NCBI RefSeq assembly: GCF_900112355.1
Contig: NZ_FOLM01000009.1
Span: forward strand, 186,001-250,000
Reading direction: 5' to 3'
Length of the DNA stretch: 64,000 nt
Origin: Streptomyces aidingensis
Lineage (GTDB): Bacteria; Actinomycetota; Actinomycetes; Streptomycetales; Streptomycetaceae
Both the position numbers and the translations under genes were made by a program. The notes beneath the pieces are model-generated. The model did no database searches. It was not told where the DNA came from and was given only the letters and a program-made list of their open reading frames with translations. Positions 58,431 to 64,000 of the stretch are shown one piece after another (the stretch's first letter is position 1; each line of letters opens with the position of its first letter).

Positions 58431-59354
58431 TTACGCGGGGGCGGGGGTATGCAGGGCGTGGGCGACGTTGCGGGCCCTCTGCGCGAGGTAGGGCGGCAGC
58501 CATTCCTCCAGCCGGGGCGCGCCGGGGCGCAGCAGTTCCCGCTCGGCCCGGTCCTGCGGGAACGGCCGGGAGGGGTCGCGCAGCGCGTAGGTGTCGAGGA
58601 GTTCGTCGAGCACGCCGTAGACGTACGGGTGGAAGACCGCGACGTCGACGTTGCGGGGGACGCCGCGCAGGGAACCGACGGGGACCTCGGCGTAGTTGAC
58701 GGTCACGGGGCGGTCGGGGTGGCGCTGGCGGAACCGGGCCAGCCCGCGCTCCAGACGGGGACGGAGCGCCACGACAGGGTCCTCGTCGGCGGCCAGGCCC
58801 TCGGTCAGGCGGCCGGCCTGGACCTCGTTGTGCAGTTCGGTGAAGGCGACCCGGTCGTCCAGCCCGCCGTGGCGGGCGAGGAAGTCGATCAGGTCGGCGA
58901 GGGCGTCGGCGAGGGCCTCCGCCCGGCGCTCGGGCTCGATGGCCGTGATCGCGTCGAACCAGGAGCGGTCGGCGGCGAAGGACGGTGACTGCTGGTACTC
59001 CCAGCTGGAGAGGATGACGAAGCAGTCGTGCCGGCGGGCCGCCTCGAACAGGGCGAGCAGATGCGCGCGGGCGTCGATCTCCGTCGTGCCGCGCACGTCG
59101 TACCAGCGGACCCGCTGACCGTAGTCGCCGCCCAGCGGGCCGAGGCGCAGCCGGGTGGTGTCGACGCCGGTGCCGGACAGCAGCAGGGGCATGGCGCAGA
59201 TCCGGACGGTGTTGTACCCGCGTTCCACGGCCTCGGCGAAGGCCCGGTCGAGGTCGGCGAAGGGCTCCCCGGGACCGGTGCGGGTGTACCAGGAGAAGTC
59301 CCACAGGGAGATGGTGAGGGCGGAGGGAAGGTGGGCGGGCAGCGGCGTGGGCAT
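58431..59354 (-). CDS. Cellulase-like glycoside hydrolase
   Basis: A 307-residue TIM-barrel glycosidase of the cellulase-like family. LTISLWDFSWYTRTGPGEPF and GYNTVRICAMPLLLSG are typical starts. VAFTELHNEVQAGRL holds the Asn-Glu acid/base, and VPRNVDVAVFHPYVYG follows. There is no signal peptide, so it acts on imported oligosaccharides. It lies downstream of a decayed transporter and GH35 gene on the same strand, probably once one operon. The substrate is unproven. Confidence 0.85.
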   Translation of the reverse strand: MPTPLPAHLPSALTISLWDFSWYTRTGPGEPFADLDRAFAEAVERGYNTVRICAMPLLLSGTGVDTTRLRLGPLGGDYGQRVRWYDVRGTTEIDARAHLLALFEAARRHDCFVILSSWEYQQSPSFAADRSWFDAITAIEPERRAEALADALADLIDFLARHGGLDDRVAFTELHNEVQAGRLTEGLAADEDPVVALRPRLERGLARFRQRHPDRPVTVNYAEVPVGSLRGVPRNVDVAVFHPYVYGVLDELLDTYALRDPSRPFPQDRAERELLRPGAPRLEEWLPPYLAQRARNVAHALHTPAPA

Positions 59355-59420
59355 GGACGAGGATGCCTTCCGTGGTTCCGTGCGGAGATAGGGTGAGGAA
59401 GGGAAGCGCAGGGGAGCCGC

Positions 59421-60018
59421 TCAGCTCTTGGCCGCGCCGGCGGTCAGCCCTTCGACGAGCTGCTTGCGCAGCAGGAAGAGGACGGGCAGGCTCGGGACGG
59501 CCGCGAGGACGGTCCCGGCGAGCACCAGGTCGTACTGGCGGCCGGCCGTCCCGGAGAGGGCGTGGAGGCCGAGCGGCAGGGTGTAGTCACCGGGTGAGCT
59601 GACCCACGGTATCCCGTCCACGGTGCAGGGGGCGAGCCTGAGGAGACCGTCACCGAGCGGGCGGGCGGTCTCGGAGAGGTCGACGAAGAGGTTCTCGGCG
59701 GTGCCGTACCCCATCACCCGGGGGTACTGGTCGATGACGGTGCCCGCGAGGTCGGGGTGTTCTCCTCGGCGATCGCCTGCGCCGTCATCCGGGTGACGAT
59801 GTCGGCCGGGGCGGCGCTGGTGATCCGCATCCGGTAGTCGAAGCGGGATCCCCGCACCGGCGTCCGGTCGCGACCGCCTTCTCGTACGTGGTGGCGTATC
59901 CGGGATCGTGCGTCCACAGGGAGACGTCCGCCGGCCCGGACGCGACGGGTGCCGCCGGGGACGTCGCGCACGCCGACAGGGCGCCGGGCGGCCATTCCGA
60001 GGCCCAGTCCAGCCGCAC
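59421..60018 (-). pseudogene. Chimeric remnant: sugar-binding lipoprotein joined to ABC permease end
   Basis: Three minus-strand frames in turn read as one sugar-binding protein. About 60018-59868 gives LSACATSPAAPV (lipobox) and ADVSLWTHDPGYATTYEKAV. About 59842-59753 gives FDYRMRITSAAPADIVTRMT and AQAIAEENTP. About 59756-59600 gives DLAGTVIDQYPRVMGYGTAE and NLFVDLSETA. From about 59600 to the stop the same frame is the end of a MalG-type permease (GDYTLPLGLHALSG, LLRKQLVEGL). So there are two frameshifts, plus a deletion that removed most of the binding protein, the first permease and most of the second. Confidence 0.8.
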
Positions 60019-60045
60019 CGCGCGGCAAGGGCCCTGCGGCCGGGG

Positions 60046-62424
60046 TCAGTCATGGCCGGCTCCGTCCGCGGCGCGCACGGTGGCCCGGTGCACGTGGACC
60101 AGGCTCACCCGGTCCACGCAGGCCCTCTCCCGGGCCGCCGCGAGACCGTCGCGCACGGAGGCGTCGACGTACACCTCGCTGTCCTCGGCCAGCGGCAGGA
60201 CGCGGATCTCGACACCGTGCCCGGCGGCCTCCTCGGCGAACCGGCGCAGGCCGATCTCCCAGTCCGGGCCGTACCAGAAGTGGTCGGCGACCAGCCGGCC
60301 GCCGATGTACGCGCGGGCCACGTCGCCGGTGTACGCCACCCGCAGCAGCACCTCGCCCCGACCGGCGAACGCCTCGCGGGGCACGGAGACGTGGTACACG
60401 ACCGCCGAGTCGAAGTCCTCGTCGCGCGGGGCCGACGCCCGGTCGTGGGAACCGCCCGTCCGCGCGGGCGGGACGGTGGCTTCGGCGCGCACGCAGGTGA
60501 CCGTGGGTTCCGCCGCGTCGCCGGGGAGGGCGAGCGGCCACCGGGTGAAGGCGCCGTCGGCGGCCGGAGCGCCCAGACCGGTGCCGGTGAGCGAGTCCGG
60601 CGCGGGCAGGAAGGCGAGGGACGTGGTGGACGCGGTGGTGTGCAGACGGAGTTCGTCGCCGTCGGCCAGGACGAGAGCCTCGCTGAGGACCAGGCGGTCC
60701 TCCCCCTGGACGTGGACCCGGTTGACGGTGAGGGCCTGGTGCTCGTCCACGACGAGTACGCGCACGCGGCCGGCGGGTCCGTGGATCGTGAGCAGGGCGT
60801 CCGTGCCCGGCTGCGGCACGGACACCAGGGTGCCGTCCGCGTCCGCCCGCACCTTTGCGGGACCCGCCACCCGCAGGCCCGCGGGCAGGGAGAGCGTCAC
60901 GGGAACGCCGGCGGTGGCGGCCAGCACTGCCGTGGGGACGCCGTCCACCGGGAGCCGGGTCACGGGCTGGGCGGTGGCCCAGTCCAGGACGATCCCGTGG
61001 CCGAGGTCGTGGCCGATCGGCCAGACGAAGTGGGCGCCCGACGGGAGGGTCACCGGCCGGTCGGGCAGGGTGACCGTGCGCCCGTCGTCCAGCCGCACCC
61101 GGAAGCGGGCGTCGTCGTGGCGGGGCAGGGGCTCGTGCGGCTGGTGGTTGTTGACGAACAGGAAGCCGCGCCGGCCGTCGGAGCGGACCGTCCAGCGCAG
61201 GGTGGTGCGGTCGTCCAGTCCGTCGGGCCCGGCCTCGGGCGGCGCCGGTTCCATCCGGGCCAGGTCGGCCCCGCAGTCCCGTAGGAACAGGTGGTGCAGG
61301 CGCAGGGCGTGGAAGGAGGGGCGCACCTGCCCGTACTCGCCGAGGGGGGCCTGGAAGTCGTAGGTGACCGCCGGGAGGTCGTTGGGGTAGCCGGTGTCGT
61401 GCGACTCCTGGTTGGGCCGCTCGTGGTCCAGGCGCTGGGAGGAGCCGTGGTACAGGTAGTAGCCCTGCCACACCGAGCCGCTGCCGAGCTTGGCCAGCGC
61501 CAGCGAGGTGATGTCGGCGGCCGGCACCAGGGGCCTGCGGTGGTAGGCGATGGCCATGCCGCCGCCCAGCTCGCAGGTGGCGTAGGGGTAGCGGCGGTCG
61601 TCCGGCCCCGTGCCGGCGGGGGCGTGGGACCTGAGGTCGGCGCCGATGGCGTGGTCGTCGCGGATGGGCGTGAAGAAGTAGTGGCGGCGCGTGTGCCGGG
61701 CCCAGCCCTTGTGCGCGTCCTCCCAGAACGCCTCCGGGTAGCCGCCGTACAGCGGCAGCAGGACATCGGCGGGGAGGTCGGCCGCGCCCCAGGCGGTGGC
61801 GGTCCACAGCGGCGCCCGCAGGCCCGCCTCCTCGGCCGTGCGCCGCAGCGTCGCCAGGTGGGCGGGCTGGTCGTACAGCTCGTTCTCCACCTGCACGGCG
61901 ACGATCGGGCCGCCCTCGTCGTGGGAGAGCCCTCGCAGTTCCCGCGCGATGCGGGTGTAGTAGGGGCGGACCAGGTCCAGGTAGGCGGGATCGTCGGTGC
62001 GCGGTGTGCAGCCGGTGTCCGCCAGCCAGCCGGGGAATCCGCCGTTGCGGCATTCCCCGTGCGCCCAGGGGCCGATCCGCACCACCACGGCCAGTCCCAG
62101 TTCCCCGCAGAGTCCGACGAAGCGGCGGACGTCGAGCCCGCCGTCGAACCGCAGGACGCCGCGGTGCTCCTCGTGCTGGTTCCAGAACAGGTAGGTGGCC
62201 ACGGTGTCGACACCGCCGGCGCGCATCTTCAGCAGCTCCTCGCGCCACTCGGCGGCCGGGTAGCGGCTGAAGTGGAACTCTCCGGTGACCGGTATCCAGG
62301 GATCGCCGTCCCGTTGGACGCATCGGCTGTCCACCGACACGGCCCGCGGCGTCCCGGGCGCGCTTCCCATGGGGAGGTGTCCCGTGAGCGGCGGGGACGG
62401 TGTGCGGACGTGGGACAAAAGCAT
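60046..62424 (-). CDS. GH35-type beta-galactosidase
   Basis: A 792-residue family 35 glycosidase. GEFHFSRYPAAEWREELLKM and FWNQHEEHRG open the barrel. Acid/base Glu is in VAVQVENELYDQP, and the nucleophile Glu is in YATCELGGGMAIAYHRRP. C-terminal beta domains follow to about residue 790. There is no signal peptide, so it acts on imported galactosides. ATG at 62424 has GGGAG nine bases upstream; a GTG 60 bases earlier is in frame but has none. It is divergent from an FCD-type regulator across an AT-rich region. Confidence 0.9.
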   Translation of the reverse strand: MLLSHVRTPSPPLTGHLPMGSAPGTPRAVSVDSRCVQRDGDPWIPVTGEFHFSRYPAAEWREELLKMRAGGVDTVATYLFWNQHEEHRGVLRFDGGLDVRRFVGLCGELGLAVVVRIGPWAHGECRNGGFPGWLADTGCTPRTDDPAYLDLVRPYYTRIARELRGLSHDEGGPIVAVQVENELYDQPAHLATLRRTAEEAGLRAPLWTATAWGAADLPADVLLPLYGGYPEAFWEDAHKGWARHTRRHYFFTPIRDDHAIGADLRSHAPAGTGPDDRRYPYATCELGGGMAIAYHRRPLVPAADITSLALAKLGSGSVWQGYYLYHGSSQRLDHERPNQESHDTGYPNDLPAVTYDFQAPLGEYGQVRPSFHALRLHHLFLRDCGADLARMEPAPPEAGPDGLDDRTTLRWTVRSDGRRGFLFVNNHQPHEPLPRHDDARFRVRLDDGRTVTLPDRPVTLPSGAHFVWPIGHDLGHGIVLDWATAQPVTRLPVDGVPTAVLAATAGVPVTLSLPAGLRVAGPAKVRADADGTLVSVPQPGTDALLTIHGPAGRVRVLVVDEHQALTVNRVHVQGEDRLVLSEALVLADGDELRLHTTASTTSLAFLPAPDSLTGTGLGAPAADGAFTRWPLALPGDAAEPTVTCVRAEATVPPARTGGSHDRASAPRDEDFDSAVVYHVSVPREAFAGRGEVLLRVAYTGDVARAYIGGRLVADHFWYGPDWEIGLRRFAEEAAGHGVEIRVLPLAEDSEVYVDASVRDGLAAARERACVDRVSLVHVHRATVRAADGAGHD

Positions 62425-62500
62425 GACAGGCGGCTCCCGTGCCAGTGGCTCCTCGAAGTGGGGTTCATCCTCAGTGCCGTTCACAGGGCTGTCAAGATGT

Positions 62501-62512
62501 ATTCATAATTAA
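62501..62512. promoter_or_regulatory. ATTCATAATTAA operator-like site
   Basis: An AT-only island in GC-rich DNA between the GH35 gene and the FCD regulator. The related sequence ATTCATAAATTCATATTTAA precedes the SDR gene. It is the likely binding site of the FCD regulator. Confidence 0.55.
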
Positions 62513-62598
62513 CGACCAGCGCTATCATGGGCCGCGTTCGCGCCTGCGGCGCCCACCCCGCGCGCCCGAGGCGTGCCCGACCTCAAGGAGATGGCGGC

Positions 62599-63339
62599 AT
62601 GGCGGCCTACAGCACCCGGGGCGTGCACGGACAGGTGGTCCAGTCGCTCGGAGCGCGCATCGTGGGCGGCGCCGTGCCCGAGGGGGCGACACTGGACGTG
62701 CGGGCGCTGGGGGAGGAGCTCGACGTCAGCCTGACCGTCATGCGCGAGTCGCTGAAGGTGCTGGCCGGCAAGGGGCTCGTCGACGCGCGGCAGAAGCGGG
62801 GCACGTTCGTCAGGGGGCGCAAGCACTGGAACCTGCTCGACGCGGATGTCATCCGCTGGCGTGTCGAGGGGGGTGCCGGTGAGGAACTGATGCGTGACCT
62901 CGCCGACGTCCGCTCCATCATCGAGCCCGCGGCCGCCCTCCGTGCCGCCCTGCACCGGACGGACGCCGACCTCGGGGCCCTGGAGGCGGCGCTTGACCTC
63001 ATGGGGCGGGCCCGGGCGGACTCGGCCGTCGCCGCCGAGGCCGACGCGGCCTTCCACCGCGCGCTCCTGGCGGCCACCGGCAACGAGATGCTGGCCCGCA
63101 TGGACATGCTGCTCGAGCCGGGCCTGCGGGAGCGCGACCGCCTCGTCCACGCCCACGCCTCCGTCGGTGACCCCGTGCCGAGCCACCGTGCCGTCCTCGA
63201 CGCCGTGCGCGACCGCGACCCGGCCCGGGCCGAACTCGCCATGCTCGGCCTGCTGGCGAAGGCGGTCGAGGACCTGGATCACGTCACCGGGCGGACGGCC
63301 GACCCCGCGGACCGCGAGTCCCCCCACGGGGCCCGCTGA
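62599..63339 (+). CDS. GntR-family regulator, FadR/FCD subfamily
   Basis: A 246-residue regulator with an N-terminal winged helix (residues 1-75: GVHGQVVQSLGARIVGGAVP, LGEELDVSLTVMRESLKVLA, GLVDARQKRGTFV) and an FCD all-alpha effector domain. Metal/ligand-type residues are visible: Asp in DLADVRSIIEP, His in AAFHRALLAATGN and His in SHRAVLDAVRDRD. FCD proteins bind sugar acids or other carboxylates. AGGAG is eight bases before the ATG. It probably controls the divergent GH35 gene and the SDR gene. Confidence 0.9.
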   Translation: MAAYSTRGVHGQVVQSLGARIVGGAVPEGATLDVRALGEELDVSLTVMRESLKVLAGKGLVDARQKRGTFVRGRKHWNLLDADVIRWRVEGGAGEELMRDLADVRSIIEPAAALRAALHRTDADLGALEAALDLMGRARADSAVAAEADAAFHRALLAATGNEMLARMDMLLEPGLRERDRLVHAHASVGDPVPSHRAVLDAVRDRDPARAELAMLGLLAKAVEDLDHVTGRTADPADRESPHGAR

Positions 63340-63439
63340 CGCGGCGGCGGGGGCGGGGTGTCGCCGGACGGTCGCCGTGGCCGGGCGGCCTGCCCTTTGT
63401 GAACGGTACCTCAGGCGGGCACCTTGACCCGACTCGATC

Positions 63440-63459
63440 ATTCATAAATTCATATTTAA
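63440..63459. promoter_or_regulatory. ATTCATAAATTCATATTTAA operator/promoter region
   Basis: A 20-base AT-only stretch with ATTCATA repeated in direct order (63440 and 63448). It lies just after TTGACC (63424-63429), so it would cover the -10 region of the SDR promoter. Confidence 0.55.
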
Positions 63460-63477
63460 GACTCTCGTGGGGTGGTC

Positions 63478-64000
63478 ATGCTCGCCGACCGCCCCGGACC
63501 CGACCCGTCCGCACCGCAGCCCTCGGAGCCGCCCATGCCGTCCACGTATCCGCAGCCCTCCGGAACAGCGCCCCGCTTCGACGGACGCGTCGCCGTGGTC
63601 ACGGGAGCAGCTGGGGGGATCGGCGCCGCGATCGCCCGGCGGCTCGCGGCCGAGGGAGCCCGCGTCCTCGTCGCCGACATCGACACCGCGGAAGGGGAAC
63701 GCACAGCCCGCGCCATCCGGGACGCCGGCCACCAGGCCCTGTTCCACCCGACCGACGTGAGCGACGAGGAGTCCTGGGCCGCGGCGCTGGAGACCGTGCG
63801 CGGCGCCTACGGACCCGTCTCGGCCCTCGTCTCCAACGCCTACGCCGTGCGCGTCGCCCCCGCCCACGACACGACGCTCGACCAGTGGAACCAGCAGCTC
63901 GGTGTCACGCTCACCGGCGCCTTCCTCGGCTTCCGGGCCTGCCTGGACGACCTGCGCGCCACCCGCGGCTGCGCCGTCCTCATCTCCTCGGTGCACGCGC
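63478..64000 (+). CDS. SDR oxidoreductase, partial at window edge
   Basis: The first 174 codons of a short-chain dehydrogenase, cut by the window end. After a Pro-rich leader of about 38 residues come RVAVVTGAAGGIGAAIARRL (TGxxxGIG), VADID (Asp favours NAD), PTDVSDEESW and VSNAY in place of the usual NNAG. CAVLISSVHA contains the catalytic Ser region. ATG at 63478 has GGGG five bases upstream; ATG at 63535 with GGAG is an alternative that trims the leader. It is probably a sugar dehydrogenase of the GH35 locus. Confidence 0.82.
   Translation, partial: MLADRPGPDPSAPQPSEPPMPSTYPQPSGTAPRFDGRVAVVTGAAGGIGAAIARRLAAEGARVLVADIDTAEGERTARAIRDAGHQALFHPTDVSDEESWAAALETVRGAYGPVSALVSNAYAVRVAPAHDTTLDQWNQQLGVTLTGAFLGFRACLDDLRATRGCAVLISSVHA

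Overview
The window is very GC-rich actinobacterial DNA. The gene set points to a streptomycete: a DUF881/small-basic/DUF881 trio next to a GarA-type FHA protein, MerR and DUF151 genes and gcvP, an LAETG sortase substrate, ESX (type VII) secretion genes of the eccB/mycP/eccE type, MocR and XRE-cupin regulators, a type III polyketide synthase, and many start codons 6-8 bases after a TANNNT -10 box, as in leaderless actinobacterial mRNAs. Species cannot be fixed from the sequence alone.

Layout. 0.1-6.4 kb: membrane/FHA/MerR locus, then the error-prone polymerase dinB and a PRC-barrel gene on the other strand. 6.6-9.8 kb: a tandem glycine riboswitch controlling gcvP. 9.8-17.2 kb: a hypothetical protein, a glutamate-cysteine-ligase-like protein, a CPBP protease, an EamA exporter with an apparent leader peptide, a divergent PPOX/MocR pair, and a Rieske lipoprotein. 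17.3-27.6 kb: a HipA-like kinase with DUF3037, two SDR genes, ung, DUF664, an oxidoreductase, an LAETG surface protein, uppP, a spermidine-synthase-like protein, a hotdog thioesterase and a DedA protein. 27.6-41 kb: a divergent EamA/XRE-cupin pair, a CoA-binding protein, YigZ, sbcDC, a DUF885 peptidase, GNAT, a lone bioD, purB, an SGNH hydrolase and an S4 RNA-binding protein. 41-46.5 kb: a PhoX-like protein and a compact biosynthetic cluster (UbiA prenyltransferase divergent from methyltransferase - acyl-CoA dehydrogenase-like - type III PKS). 46.5-50.2 kb: DJ-1/PfpI, a Rieske/DUF2231 protein, a Gfo/Idh/MocA oxidoreductase behind a perfect CebR-type operator, a small protein and MazG.

50.2-55.4 kb holds an ESX operon (eccD'-mycP-eccB-eccE-unknown) whose eccD is cut off. 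The cut abuts a 5'-truncated, frameshifted trkH gene on the other strand, so a rearrangement endpoint lies near 55.42 kb. From there to 60 kb the DNA is rich in remnants: a Tn3-type transposase tail, an integrase C-terminus with a one-base deletion, and a solute-binding-protein/permease chimera with two frameshifts. Inside this debris are an intact solute-binding-like protein without signal peptide, a cellulase-like glycosidase, a GH35 beta-galactosidase, an FCD-type GntR regulator and a partial SDR gene. The last three share AT-rich ATTCATAA operator-like sites and probably form a sugar catabolic locus that has lost its transporter.

The best candidates for new biology are the type III PKS cluster, the HipA/DUF3037 pair, the leader peptide ahead of the EamA gene, the GarA protein with a zinc-ribbon extension, and the eccD/trkH junction. 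No CRISPR array, rRNA or tRNA gene was seen.
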